56,000 nucleotides of DNA from Nitrospiraceae bacterium (GTDB lineage Bacteria; Nitrospirota; Nitrospiria; Nitrospirales; Nitrospiraceae), in the NCBI GenBank assembly GCA_009692155.1, contig SHZW01000015.1, positions 1 to 56,000 of the forward strand, in the 5' to 3' direction. Positions within the stretch are counted from its first letter, which is position 1. Each line of letters starts with the position of its first letter. The position numbers were made by a program, and so were the translations under genes. The notes beneath the pieces are model-generated. The model was not told the origin of the DNA and searched no databases. It was given only the letters and a program-made list of their open reading frames with translations. Below are positions 33,156 through 42,341 of the stretch, piece after piece.

Positions 33156-35462
33156 CTAGACCGGCAATTCGAACGTAAACACCGCGCCCCTGGGTTCGTT
33201 GCGTCCGGCGCGAATCTGGCCCTCGTGATCCGTGATAATGCGCTGCACGATGGCCAATCCAAGGCCCGTCCCGGTGCGTTTTCTCGTGAAATAGGTCAGA
33301 AACAGCTTGTCCATGTCATCCGGGCCGATCCCTGGCCCGTCGTCCGCCACCGTGACCACCGCGCGCCGCCGCTTCGCGTCGTGCCTGGTCGTCACCCACA
33401 CGCGTCCCCGCTGCTCCATCGCCTGGACCGCGTTGTCGAACAGGTTGACGAACACGCGGTTGAGCTGCTCGCGGTCGAAGTTCAGGTACGGCAGGGCCTC
33501 GTCCAGCTCCGTAAGGAATTCCACGTCGCGATGCGCGCCGCGATAGAGCGCGACGACGTCGCGTACGACGTCGTGCAGCAATTGTCGCGCCATCTGCGGC
33601 GCCGGCATCCGCGCGTACTTGGAAAACTCGTCCACCATGCGTTTGAGGCTGCTGACCTCGCTGATGATCACATTCGTGGATTCCTCGAACACTTCGTTGA
33701 AATCCGGGGCCTTTTCGTCGAATTTTTTCCGGAGCCTCTGGGCCGACAATTGGATGGGCGTGAGCGGGTTCTTGATCTCGTGCGCAATGCGCTGCGCGAC
33801 TTCCTTCCATGTCGCCACCTTCTGCGCCTTCATCAGCTCGGTCAAATCCTCGAACACGAGCACAAAGCCAAGGTCCTTGCCCGCCTCATTCCGCATGCGC
33901 GAGAGGTTCAGCACGGTGGTCATGGGCTTCCCCTGCACTTCCATCACGCCTTCCAGCGAGAGCGTATCCAGCGCGTCCGCGTGAATGCGGTCGTAGGCGT
34001 TCTGGAACAGGTCGAGCTTCAGTTCCTTGAAGGCCTCGTTGACCGGACGGCCCTGCAGCCGATCGCCCCACACGCCAAGGATGCGCTCCGCCGACGGGTT
34101 CACGGTCGTGATCGAGCCGGACCGGTCGATGGACAATACGCCCGCCGCCACCGTCGCCAGCACGGCTTCAATATAGGCGCGGCGACGATCGAGCGAGACG
34201 TTGGCTTCCTCGATTTTTGATTTGCCGACGCGCAAGTCTTCGGTCATCCGGTTAAAGGACGCGACCAGATCGCCGATTTCGTCCGTCGCTTTGACCTTGA
34301 TTTGAACGTCGAGATTGCCGTGCGCGATGGCTTCCGTTGCTTCGGCCAGTCGCTGAATGGGCACGGTGATGCCGCGCGCGACGTAGAAACCGAACCATGT
34401 CGCCCCGAACAGGATCATCACCGTGATCACGGCGACGAACAGATAGGCCCCGACCTTGATCGGTTTCCGCATGGCCTTGATCTGCCGGTACTCCGTATAC
34501 TGCTTGGAAATCCCCTCCATCTTCGCCAGCAGCGACTCCGGCACAAAGGCGGCCACGACCACCACGCCATCCATCTCACCCTGTTTGACGTTCGACGCGA
34601 TCGGCACGCCGGCACGAATCAGCCGCCCGCTCTGCGCCTCCTGCGCCGACGTCATCGCCTGCCGGCCCTCCAGCACTTGCAGGACCAGTTGCCCGATCGG
34701 CAACCCCACGACCGAGGCCGATACCGCCGGGTCCACGGCTTTCGTCAGCAATTCCAGTTTGGGCGAATAGATCTCGATGCTCGCCAGATTGTGCTCCGCC
34801 CGTTTGCGCGCCATACCGGCCGCTAGGAGATCGCGCAGATCGCGCTTCATCCACTCTTCGCGATAAATTTCCAGGCTGATGGCCCGCGCATTGTTGATCG
34901 CCAGGGCCACGTGCCCTTCGTGGTGCATGCGCGCCACGTCCTGGGAATCCTTCAGCACCTGCTCGATCTGCTCGTTGAACCAGACGTCCATCGCCTTCGT
35001 CACCAGCCCGCTGGCAACGATCGCCAGCAAGACCGTCGGGATCATCGAAAATCCGATGAACGCTGCCACGAGCTTGGTGCGGAAGCCCGACCCGACCAGC
35101 CGGTGCCGCCGTTCGAAGTAGGCCTTGATCAGGCTGCGGGACAGCAGCAGCGTCAGGATGACGAACCCGATCAGGTCCAGATTGACCAGCAGCAGCACGA
35201 AGGCGTAGCTGGCGTCCGGCAGAAGCGAGTCGGAACTCGTCGCACCGGTCAGAATATCCTGTGAGTAATAGTACGTCAGCGCGAGACAGGGGACGAGCAG
35301 CAAGAGGACGGTCCACACCGGCGTCCAGTGCGGCCGCCTTCGGTCGGGCTGGCCTGCGTGTTCGCCAGGACGCGGCCCGGATTCGGACGAGGGCATACCC
35401 GTGCGACGCGGCTCCTCCGCGCGCTTCTTCGTCTCAACCGGTGGATCGAACAGGCCCGGCAT
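33156..35462 (-). CDS. ntrY: NtrY-like sensor histidine kinase
   Basis: A 768-residue kinase. A Pro/Arg-rich N-terminus (1-45), three membrane spans (about 48-70, 83-108 and 130-155), a periplasmic domain of about 180 residues, a fourth span (about 338-362), then HAMP (ARGITVPIQRLAEATEAIAHGNL), PAS (AGVLSIDRSGSITTVNPSAERILG), HisKA with VAQRIAHEIKNPLTPIQLSAQ and the ATPase domain with N, G1 (DDGPGIG) and G2 (GTGLGLAI) boxes. This order is that of NtrY. It is the partner of the NtrX-like regulator downstream. Confidence 0.92.
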   Translation of the reverse strand: MPGLFDPPVETKKRAEEPRRTGMPSSESGPRPGEHAGQPDRRRPHWTPVWTVLLLLVPCLALTYYYSQDILTGATSSDSLLPDASYAFVLLLVNLDLIGFVILTLLLSRSLIKAYFERRHRLVGSGFRTKLVAAFIGFSMIPTVLLAIVASGLVTKAMDVWFNEQIEQVLKDSQDVARMHHEGHVALAINNARAISLEIYREEWMKRDLRDLLAAGMARKRAEHNLASIEIYSPKLELLTKAVDPAVSASVVGLPIGQLVLQVLEGRQAMTSAQEAQSGRLIRAGVPIASNVKQGEMDGVVVVAAFVPESLLAKMEGISKQYTEYRQIKAMRKPIKVGAYLFVAVITVMILFGATWFGFYVARGITVPIQRLAEATEAIAHGNLDVQIKVKATDEIGDLVASFNRMTEDLRVGKSKIEEANVSLDRRRAYIEAVLATVAAGVLSIDRSGSITTVNPSAERILGVWGDRLQGRPVNEAFKELKLDLFQNAYDRIHADALDTLSLEGVMEVQGKPMTTVLNLSRMRNEAGKDLGFVLVFEDLTELMKAQKVATWKEVAQRIAHEIKNPLTPIQLSAQRLRKKFDEKAPDFNEVFEESTNVIISEVSSLKRMVDEFSKYARMPAPQMARQLLHDVVRDVVALYRGAHRDVEFLTELDEALPYLNFDREQLNRVFVNLFDNAVQAMEQRGRVWVTTRHDAKRRRAVVTVADDGPGIGPDDMDKLFLTYFTRKRTGTGLGLAIVQRIITDHEGQIRAGRNEPRGAVFTFELPV

Positions 35463-36598
35463 CAGAACCCTTTCCCGGCTTGGGCGGTCACCCAGGATGA
35501 GTCAAAGTCACTGTATCGTTCGTGGAACAACGTTTCAAAGGCTTCTGCAAAATCCGTCGTCACAGAGAGCGATTCCAGCAACCGGCGAATCGGCGCCGGA
35601 CCATGCCGCAGCATCAAGGCGCGGGTGGCGCCGTAACTTTCCGCATAGGCCAGCGAGGCATCGCCCGGCGGCAGTTCGAGAAAACTTCGGTGCAGCGCCG
35701 CCAGCGGAGGCCGCTCGCCCGCGCGAATCTGCCGCCCTTCGCGTTCCCACGCCCCGGCGGCATCCGGCCCCCGCTCCATATACAGGGCCAGCCCCTCGTT
35801 CAGCCAGGCCGGCGCCTGCCCGCTGCTCAGCCGGTGCACGACCGCATGCATATACTCGTGCCGCAACGACGCGTCGGCCGCTGCCGGATCACCCGAAACC
35901 AACTCCACCGGAAGATGAATGCGGCCATCGAACAACCCCTGGGCCCAGTCCGGACCTGACACCGCCCCTTGAAACTGCCCCGTGGGATAGAGCACGACGA
36001 CAACGCGGGATGCCGGAACATAGGACCACTGCATACCGATCGTCCGGCAGACGGTTTCCAGCCGATCGGCCACGGTGTTGGCCGCGGCGCGGTCCGTCGA
36101 GCGATGAAATTTGACGACGAAGTGCGCGGTGAACAACCGATCCAATCCAGCCTCCGCTTTGGCCGCGCGGCGCGCGGCCAGCACGCGTGCTTGAATGCCG
36201 GCGTCGTTGGGATCCTGCCTGGCGGCGATCTCATAATGACGCAGGGCCGCGTCGGTCTCGCCCCGCTGATCGTAGATGTCGCCCAGAAACTTGTGGGCCT
36301 GGGTCGCGCCGGAATCGAGCGCCAGGGCTTTCTGAAATGTCGCCGCCGCCTGCTCGTCCTTGACCAGCAGATGCTGGCTCACGCCGAGGCCGATCAGAAG
36401 CGACGCATCTGCCGGCGCGAGTGCCGAGGCTTCGGTAAAGGTTTGAGCCGCGCGGCGATACTCTCCGCCCTTGATCAATTTCCAGCCGGCGTCAGCCAGC
36501 ACAGCGACACGGGCTTTCGCATCCTGTTGCGGCTTTTCGGCCCAGGCCAGTCCGGCGAGCAGCAATACTGTGATGAATATGAATAGACCGTTCCGCAT
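35462..36598 (-). CDS. TPR protein with peptidase-MA-like metalloprotease domain
   Basis: A 378-residue exported protein starting MRNGLFIFITVLLLAGLAWA (ATG 36610 is an alternative). Three TPR-like repeats (about 30-140: AGWKLIKGGEYRRAAQTFTEA, ASLLIGLGVSQHLL, AHKFLGDIYDQRGETDAALRHYE) precede a gluzincin-type domain with H-E-Y-M-H in LRHEYMHAVVHR and the downstream Glu in WLNEGLALYME. It is likely a zinc peptidase in the periplasm. Its stop codon meets the ntrY start (1-bp overlap), so it heads the ntrY-ntrX operon. Confidence 0.86.
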   Translation of the reverse strand: MRNGLFIFITVLLLAGLAWAEKPQQDAKARVAVLADAGWKLIKGGEYRRAAQTFTEASALAPADASLLIGLGVSQHLLVKDEQAAATFQKALALDSGATQAHKFLGDIYDQRGETDAALRHYEIAARQDPNDAGIQARVLAARRAAKAEAGLDRLFTAHFVVKFHRSTDRAAANTVADRLETVCRTIGMQWSYVPASRVVVVLYPTGQFQGAVSGPDWAQGLFDGRIHLPVELVSGDPAAADASLRHEYMHAVVHRLSSGQAPAWLNEGLALYMERGPDAAGAWEREGRQIRAGERPPLAALHRSFLELPPGDASLAYAESYGATRALMLRHGPAPIRRLLESLSVTTDFAEAFETLFHERYSDFDSSWVTAQAGKGF

Positions 36599-36668
36599 AG
36601 ACCTGATCATCCTAAAGTAAGGAGATACGCACACAGAGGAAGGTGCCGGCGATCGGGTGGGCACGGAA

Positions 36669-37082
36669 TCAGGAGGTGAACGGTGGTTTTTTACCCGACG
36701 CCAGATCGACATATTTCATTCGCAGAGCGTACAGCATATCCGTGAGCATCGCCTGTTCTTCCTGATTCAAATTGCCCTTCGTCTTGGCCTCCAGCACGGA
36801 CAGGATGTCGATGATTTCCTTGGCCTGCGGCAGATTGACGGGAATCTTCCCCTGCCGGGTGTCCAATTGCTCGCCCATGAGCATGAGGGCGGAGGTGCTG
36901 AGCGAAAAGACAAACGACGCAAACGTGACGGGCGGATGCGGCTCGTGACTATGGTCCGCCTCATGCGTCGGATCGGGCGCAGGTGAGGATGCGGCCGGAC
37001 GGCCGGGCTCGGATGCCGTAGGCCCTTCGCCCCGTCCCCGTTTGTCGCGGATGACGAAGCCCTGTTCTTCTTCTTTGGCCAT
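36669..37082 (-). CDS. DUF1844 domain protein
   Basis: A 137-residue protein. A charged, His/Pro-rich N-terminal part (1-50) precedes the DUF1844 domain: VTFASFVFSLSTSALMLMGEQLDTRQGKIPVNLPQAKEIIDILSVLEAKTKGNLNQEEQAMLTDMLYALRMKYVDL. Family function is not known. Proteins of this type are often near cell-envelope or translation genes. It lies 70 bp upstream of the peptidase gene on the same strand. Confidence 0.88.
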   Translation of the reverse strand: MAKEEEQGFVIRDKRGRGEGPTASEPGRPAASSPAPDPTHEADHSHEPHPPVTFASFVFSLSTSALMLMGEQLDTRQGKIPVNLPQAKEIIDILSVLEAKTKGNLNQEEQAMLTDMLYALRMKYVDLASGKKPPFTS

Positions 37083-37424
37083 GCTCTAACCGTGCGAAAT
37101 CTTGTGCGTACGCTACCACAGGGCCTAGTGTTGCGCAAGCGACACAGTAAGACGAGCGTGGCGGTTCGGTTGCCTTCCGTGCTCGCAGAACGCGCACACC
37201 TCGGAAGGGTGCTCGTCCGATGCGCGCAGTCGAAGGCAAATCGAACCGTCGCGAGGGAAAGGGGAGAAAGCGCTTCGCTCACCTGTCACTCTCATCCCCT
37301 ACACCACACACATATATGTCCGGCTGTCCAGATGACCTGACGAATTCATCGCTGTATCCACCTGGACATTTCTATGCGGCGCTTCAAACGGGTATAATGC
37401 CGCCCGGTTGAAGGAGCGATTGAG
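37083..37424. other. 340-bp divergent intergenic region with a mazG promoter element
   Basis: No supported gene. A TATAAT at 37393-37398 is followed by AAGGAG and the mazG ATG at 37425, so the mazG transcript probably starts near 37405. No convincing -35 box. The rest shows nothing I can name. Confidence 0.5.
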
Positions 37425-38270
37425 ATGTCGGATCGGTTCGATGAACTCATACAATTAATGGCGAAACTCCGGGCACCGGACGGCTGTCCCTGGGATCGCA
37501 AGCAAACACACGAATCCCTGAAGCCCTATCTTCTGGAAGAGACCTACGAGGTCCTGGAAACGATCGACAAACAGGACGAGCCCAAGCTCCGCGAGGAACT
37601 CGGCGATCTCCTGCTGCAGATTATTTTTCACGCCCAGATTGCGGCTGAACGCAAGGCCTTCTCCATGGAAGAGGTGATGCAACTCCTCGCGGATAAACTG
37701 GTCCGCCGGCATCCGCATGTCTTCGGCGAGAAAGGCGACGGCGCGCTCACACCCGACCAGGTCTATTCCAACTGGGAGCAGATCAAAAAATCTGAACGGC
37801 AGCAGGCCGGGCGATCCGAATCAGTGCTGGATGGCGTGCCGAAAACGCTCCCCGCGCTCTTGCGCGCGTTTCAAATCCAGGCCCGTGCATCACGCGTCGG
37901 CTTCGACTGGCCGCACAACAGCGACGGCGTCCATCAGGTCATGGACAAGGTCAAGGAAGAGATTGAAGAACTGACCGAGGCCTACGGCACGCGGGAAAAA
38001 CGGGCCGGCGAGGCCGATCAGGCGGCCATGCAGCGGCACCTGGAGGACGAGATGGGCGACGTGCTGTTTTCGCTGGTGAATCTGGCACGGTTTCTCAAGG
38101 TCAACCCGGAGGATGCGATGCGGAGGGCCACGGACCGCTTCGCCGATCGCTTTCACTTTATCGAAGCGGAAGCGTCACGCACGGGCCGCGCGCTCGAGTC
38201 CATGACGCTGGCCGAAATGGACACCTTGTGGGAGAAAGCCAAGCAGAAATTGTCGCCGCGGCCCGCGTAA
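37425..38270 (+). CDS. mazG: Nucleoside triphosphate pyrophosphohydrolase
   Basis: A 281-residue MazG with two tandem domains, the full-length E. coli type. The first holds FDELIQLMAKLRAPDGCPWDRKQTHESL and EETYEVLETI...ELGDLLLQIIFHA; the second holds KVKEEIEELTEAYG and DEMGDVLFSLVNLARFL, with the EExxE and ExxD metal ligands. It hydrolyses NTPs including damaged or excess nucleotides. It has an AAGGAG ribosome site and is followed after 6 bp by a membrane-anchored hypothetical protein. Confidence 0.95.
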   Translation: MSDRFDELIQLMAKLRAPDGCPWDRKQTHESLKPYLLEETYEVLETIDKQDEPKLREELGDLLLQIIFHAQIAAERKAFSMEEVMQLLADKLVRRHPHVFGEKGDGALTPDQVYSNWEQIKKSERQQAGRSESVLDGVPKTLPALLRAFQIQARASRVGFDWPHNSDGVHQVMDKVKEEIEELTEAYGTREKRAGEADQAAMQRHLEDEMGDVLFSLVNLARFLKVNPEDAMRRATDRFADRFHFIEAEASRTGRALESMTLAEMDTLWEKAKQKLSPRPA

Positions 38271-38276
38271 ACACCG

Positions 38277-38924
38277 ATGGATGCTGAACACAAACCCGAC
38301 ACCGGGACATCATCGGGCCCTTACGAAGAAGGGAAACGCGCCGGTGCGCATCCGCTGGTCGTCGTGCTCTCCGTCATTCTCGGCCTGTGGCTAGTGATCT
38401 GGCTGGCCACGCCCAAAGGCAAGCAAACCAATGCGCCGGTCAATCCCGAGATGGCATCAAAAACCGCCGCTGACGATGAGATGGACGCGACCCCGATCAT
38501 GTTCCGCGTCAAGACCACCGTCAAAGAATTCAACGCGATCGGCCTGCTTGTGCCCGAACAGGCCACCGACAGTCAGGTTGCCGGTCTGCTGAAGCGGCTT
38601 CGGCAGGCCCGGCTGGGCAACCAGCTGACGACCCTGCTCCCCTCCACGACGCCGAAGCATAAACTCGGCGAGCACGCCGTGGCGGACATCTTTATTTTTT
38701 CCGATGGAAAATTTGCGAAGGCCGACGCCCTCGGTGTCCTGTCGCGCGGCGCGCATGCCCCCGGCGAATTGTATCCGAGCGCGGTTCCGTTCGAAGTCGC
38801 CATGGAACACGTGCGCGGACACTATCGAATCGACTTGAACGACACCGGACACCCGGACAAAGGCTCGATTGGCTTCGCCGACGAGTCCGGTGTGCATTCC
38901 AAACACCATCGCGCGCTGTTCTGA
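38277..38924 (+). CDS. Membrane-anchored hypothetical protein
   Basis: A 215-residue protein with one N-terminal membrane helix (about 26-44, PLVVVLSVILGLWLVIWLA) after a polar start. The rest lies on one side of the membrane and reads as alpha/beta (VKEFNAIGLLVPEQATDSQVAGLLKRLRQARLG, HAVADIFIFSDGKFAKADALGVLSRGAHAPGELY). The run DIFIFSDGKFA and a closing GHYRIDLNDTGHPDKGSIGF repeat no motif I know. Probably co-transcribed with mazG. Confidence 0.72.
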   Translation: MDAEHKPDTGTSSGPYEEGKRAGAHPLVVVLSVILGLWLVIWLATPKGKQTNAPVNPEMASKTAADDEMDATPIMFRVKTTVKEFNAIGLLVPEQATDSQVAGLLKRLRQARLGNQLTTLLPSTTPKHKLGEHAVADIFIFSDGKFAKADALGVLSRGAHAPGELYPSAVPFEVAMEHVRGHYRIDLNDTGHPDKGSIGFADESGVHSKHHRALF

Positions 38925-39237
38925 TTCGTTTTTAGAAAAATTATTGTGTTCTAACAAGGATTTCCAGCGCGCTGCACCAAGCAAAAATCCAGGCGAAAAT
39001 CTCGCACGCTTTTTGCCGCCCCCCGTACACAGCCTATGCGCAGCCCACGCCCGCTCCAGACTGCTTCAGCCAACTTTTCATACAATTCACTATATCTTGT
39101 GGCAACCCATTGGGAAACCACAATTACTAAAAGGTAGGCAAGTCATTCGACGCAGCGTCAGATGCGTGAATTACGCATTCAGGGGGGTGGTTACCAACAG
39201 GGTTATCCACAGATTCTGTGGAATGGGAGTCGGGTGA
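38925..39237. other. AT-richer intergenic region with one DnaA box
   Basis: No supported gene. The base composition drops relative to the flanks. A perfect DnaA-box sequence TTATCCACA lies at 39203-39211 inside TCCACAG-ATT-CTGTGGA. A single box is not enough for a replication origin, and no dnaA, dnaN or gyrB is near. It may be a regulatory DnaA site. Confidence 0.4.
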
Positions 39238-39645
39238 TTAGAGACGGACTTTTTCTAGAATTTCCTGCCGTAATGCAGCCTTCGAGTCGTTCATCCATGT
39301 CTCCAACCTCGGAAACAGATGCGCAAGCGGACCGGCGAACGGCTCAATCAGGATGTCCAGCCGTTCGTTGAACATATTTTCCTCGTTCGCGATCTGCAAC
39401 TTGTGAGTCGCGATGTGCTTCGTGAGCAGTTGTGAGATCAAGAGCTGCTGCCCCGGGCTGCCGCCTTGCAGTTCAAGAATCTTCGTCTTGAGATGATCCA
39501 GTTCTTCGACGATGGCAACCTTCACCCGCACTGCGTGGGGCAGCGACCAGTTAGACCGCTGTATGGCGAAGTCGTATGAGAACGCCGGCTCACGTGGTTC
39601 CCGGAACGGACCGCTTATATGGAGAATCGTAAAGGGATTGGCCAT
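39238..39645 (-). CDS. Hypothetical protein
   Basis: A 135-residue protein, MANPFTILHISGPFREPREPAFSYDFAIQRSNW, with a helical C-terminal half (KIATHKLQIANEENMFNERLDILIEPFAGPLAHLFPRLETWMNDSKAALRQEILEKVRL). No family recognised. GC is lower than in the neighbours and the gene stands in an isolated gap between two housekeeping blocks, so it may be acquired. Confidence 0.6.
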   Translation of the reverse strand: MANPFTILHISGPFREPREPAFSYDFAIQRSNWSLPHAVRVKVAIVEELDHLKTKILELQGGSPGQQLLISQLLTKHIATHKLQIANEENMFNERLDILIEPFAGPLAHLFPRLETWMNDSKAALRQEILEKVRL

Positions 39646-39832
39646 AACTCGCTATTCACGCTTTGTGGTGACCCCACTATATTGGGGCTGATCCGGTTTC
39701 TGCAACCCCACGATGAAGTGATGCGTGCGAGGTTGCGAGACTCGCGCGACACGAGCGAAGGCGCGACTTGCTGAACGACTCTTTGCCGGTCTGGCGTTTC
39801 TCGCACGTCACGCCAGTCCCGCGAGCAACACA

Positions 39833-41293
39833 TCACTGGTTCCGCCCACCGGTGAACAGACGGATCAGTCCGGTCGCCGCGTCCGCGCCGTCACGGATGC
39901 AATCGGGAATGCCGATTCCCCGATAGGATGCCCCGGCCAGCACGAGACCGGGGTAACGATCGAGCGAACGCTGAATGGTGTCCAACCGATCCAGATGCCC
40001 GAGCGTGTATTGCGGCATGCCGCGCTCCCACCGGTTCACCTCGGCATAGGCCGGCTCGCCGGTCACGCCGGCCATGCGTTGCAAGTCCTCCCGCACACGC
40101 CGAACGAGGGCGCGGTCGTCTTCCTGCAGAATCGCTTCCCGCCCCACCCCGCCGAGATAGCAGCGCACGAGCATCTGCGAAGCCGGCGCACGGTGCGGCC
40201 ACTTCAAGGACGTCCAGGTCGCAGCCAGGAGATCGCACCGCTCCACTCGCGGCACCACAAACCCAAACCCGCTGACCTCGGCGCCGAGCGTGCCTTCTTT
40301 ATAGGCCAGGGACACGGTGACGGTGGAGGCAAAGGGAATGGCACCGAGTAATCCGGATGCGATCGGACTGAGCGGCCTGACCAGATCGGATGACACAAAG
40401 GCCGGCGTCGCCAGCACCACCGCATCGGCAGAAATCACCGAACCGTTCTCCAGTGTCAGATCGTAGGTCCATCCGATCGGGTGATTCGTGCTGGTTTGGC
40501 GCACGCGCATGGCCGCGACCGACTGTTGCGTCATGAGTCTCGCGTCCGCCGCGGTCAGCCGCGCCAACAACGCCCGGACCAATTCCACCAATCCGTCCTG
40601 GAGCGTCACAAACATGGTGCGGCCAGACGATGATCCGGCCGGCCGGCTGGCCAGCATGCCACGGATCAAGCTGCCATGCTTCCGTTCCAGGTCGAGAAAG
40701 CGCGGGAACGTCGCGCGGAGGCTGATCTGCGTGGCATCGCCCGCATAGATGCCGGCCATCAGAGGTTCGACGACCCGTTCGAACGCCTCGCGTCCGAGCC
40801 GCCTGGAGAAAAACGAGGCCAGCGACTCGTCGCCGTCCGTGCGCCGGGCCGGCAGCACCAGATCCAATCCCATGCGCGCAATGCCGGGCCAGGAAATCAA
40901 CCCGCTTTTCAGGAACGGACCCAGTTTGGTCGGCACGATGACGACCAGGCCCTCCGGCAATTCGCGCAAACGACCGCGCGAATAAACGAATGTTTTTTTC
41001 TGATGGTCGTTGGTATTGATCAGCCGGCCGGCGAGTCCCAGCTTGGTGCACAACTCGAGCGCCCAGGGCTTTTGCGAGAGAAACGAATCAGGCCCGGCCT
41101 CGATGGTCAGGTCGCCGACCCGATGCGTGACGATCTTCCCACCCCAGTCACGGCCGGCCTCGATCAGCGTGCAGGTCAGCGGCAGTCCCGCGCTCGCCGC
41201 CTGTTCGTAGAGATTGAACGCCGCGGCCAATCCGGCGATGCCGCCACCGACGATAGCGACGTGCTTAGGAGAATGTGTGGGTTGTGCTGCCAC
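39833..41293 (-). CDS. hemG: Protoporphyrinogen oxidase
   Basis: A 486-residue FAD enzyme of the HemY/PPOX type, oxidising protoporphyrinogen IX (or coproporphyrinogen III) late in heme synthesis. The FAD fold is VAIVGGGIAGLAAAFNLYEQA; the second FAD region includes GGKIVTHRVGDLTIEAGPDSFLSQKPWAL, and the C-terminal LVLAGASYRGIGIPDCIRDGADAA closes the fold. Last gene of hemE-hemH-hemG, 12 bp after hemH. The hemY name is used for the same protein. Confidence 0.93.
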   Translation of the reverse strand: MAAQPTHSPKHVAIVGGGIAGLAAAFNLYEQAASAGLPLTCTLIEAGRDWGGKIVTHRVGDLTIEAGPDSFLSQKPWALELCTKLGLAGRLINTNDHQKKTFVYSRGRLRELPEGLVVIVPTKLGPFLKSGLISWPGIARMGLDLVLPARRTDGDESLASFFSRRLGREAFERVVEPLMAGIYAGDATQISLRATFPRFLDLERKHGSLIRGMLASRPAGSSSGRTMFVTLQDGLVELVRALLARLTAADARLMTQQSVAAMRVRQTSTNHPIGWTYDLTLENGSVISADAVVLATPAFVSSDLVRPLSPIASGLLGAIPFASTVTVSLAYKEGTLGAEVSGFGFVVPRVERCDLLAATWTSLKWPHRAPASQMLVRCYLGGVGREAILQEDDRALVRRVREDLQRMAGVTGEPAYAEVNRWERGMPQYTLGHLDRLDTIQRSLDRYPGLVLAGASYRGIGIPDCIRDGADAATGLIRLFTGGRNQ

Positions 41294-41305
41294 TGACAGG
41301 ACTTA

Positions 41306-42247
41306 TCAAACCAATGACGATTCGTGCTGTTCGATGACCGACGCGAGAATCTCAATCAATGGCGGCGTGGCGTTCAGCATGGCGATTCGTTCCAGCTGCA
41401 TCCCCTGTTTGGCCGCGCGCTGTTTCAATTCGATGTCGATATCGTAGAGCACTTCCAAATGATCGGAGATGAATCCGATCGGCGCCATCAGCACATGCTT
41501 GTGGCCGTCCCGGCACAAAGCGTCGAGCGTTTCTTCCACGGTGGGACCCAGCCACTTTTCACTGGATCGTCCCTGGCTCTGATAGGCAAACCGCGCCGTC
41601 ACGGTGCCCAGTTTCCGGCACACGGCATCCATCGTCGCCTTGACATGGTCGGGATAGGGATCCTTCATCTGCAGAATGCGCTCCGGCAGGCTGTGCGCCG
41701 TGAACAGAACCGGCACGCGGCCGCGCACATCAGCCGGAAGCTTCTGCAACGCCGCGGTGATGTTGCCGGCGATCGCGTCAATCAGACGTGGATGCTCGTG
41801 CCAGCTTTGGACGTAGCTGACTGGAAAGTCTCCGCCCGCCGCCGCCCGCGCCTCTTCGACCTTTTTGATGTAGGCGCCGATGCTCATCGAGGAATACTGC
41901 GGCGCCATGCAGACGCCGATGAGCTGCTCCGGCTGTTCGTCCATCAGCTCCGCGTAGGCGTCCTTAATATAGGGATGCCCGTGCCGGAACCCGATATAGG
42001 CACGATACTGTTCGCCCCCCGGCCCATTGAGCCGCTGCTCCAGCTTCGGGACGATTTCACGCATGATGCCCAACACCGGCGTCTTCCCGCCGGTAGCGCG
42101 ATAACGTTCCTTGATCTCTTCGACCAATTCGGGCGGCGTCGGCCGCCCGCCGCGCACATCCAACAGGTAGGGCTCGACATTCTCCAGCTTGTCCGGCCCT
42201 CCCACCGCCATCAATAGAATGGCGGTCGGGCGCAATGCTCCCGGCAT
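41306..42247 (-). CDS. hemH: Ferrochelatase
   Basis: A 313-residue enzyme that inserts Fe2+ into porphyrin. Marks are the N-terminal ILLMAVGGPDKLENVEPYLLDVRGGR, the active-site His in VLFTAHSLPERI, QSQGRSSEKWLGPTVEETL and the Glu in IGFISDHLEVLYDIDIE. No C-terminal membrane extension and no cluster-binding Cys are seen. It is followed by hemG and separated from hemE by the palindrome E9. Confidence 0.94.
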   Translation of the reverse strand: MPGALRPTAILLMAVGGPDKLENVEPYLLDVRGGRPTPPELVEEIKERYRATGGKTPVLGIMREIVPKLEQRLNGPGGEQYRAYIGFRHGHPYIKDAYAELMDEQPEQLIGVCMAPQYSSMSIGAYIKKVEEARAAAGGDFPVSYVQSWHEHPRLIDAIAGNITAALQKLPADVRGRVPVLFTAHSLPERILQMKDPYPDHVKATMDAVCRKLGTVTARFAYQSQGRSSEKWLGPTVEETLDALCRDGHKHVLMAPIGFISDHLEVLYDIDIELKQRAAKQGMQLERIAMLNATPPLIEILASVIEQHESSLV

Positions 42248-42260
42248 TACGCCCTCCCCG

Positions 42261-42337
42261 TGAATGAAAAATTCAAAATGTAAAATGAAAAATTAACGAT
42301 CTTCATTTTGCACTTTTCATTTTTAATTTTGCATTGG
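42261..42337. repeat. 7-nt-periodic palindrome E9
   Basis: Left units TGAAAAA, TTCAAAA, TGTAAAA, TGAAAAA; right units TTTTGCA, CTTTTCA, TTTTTAA, TTTTGCA. The arms pair and are very AT-rich in an otherwise GC-rich region. It lies between hemE and hemH, which are transcribed in the same direction. Confidence 0.8.
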
Positions 42338-42341
42338 CCGT

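Noticed and set aside
38925-39237. Chromosomal replication origin
   Set aside because: Only one consensus DnaA box is found, and no dnaA, dnaN, gyrB, parAB or rnpA genes are near.
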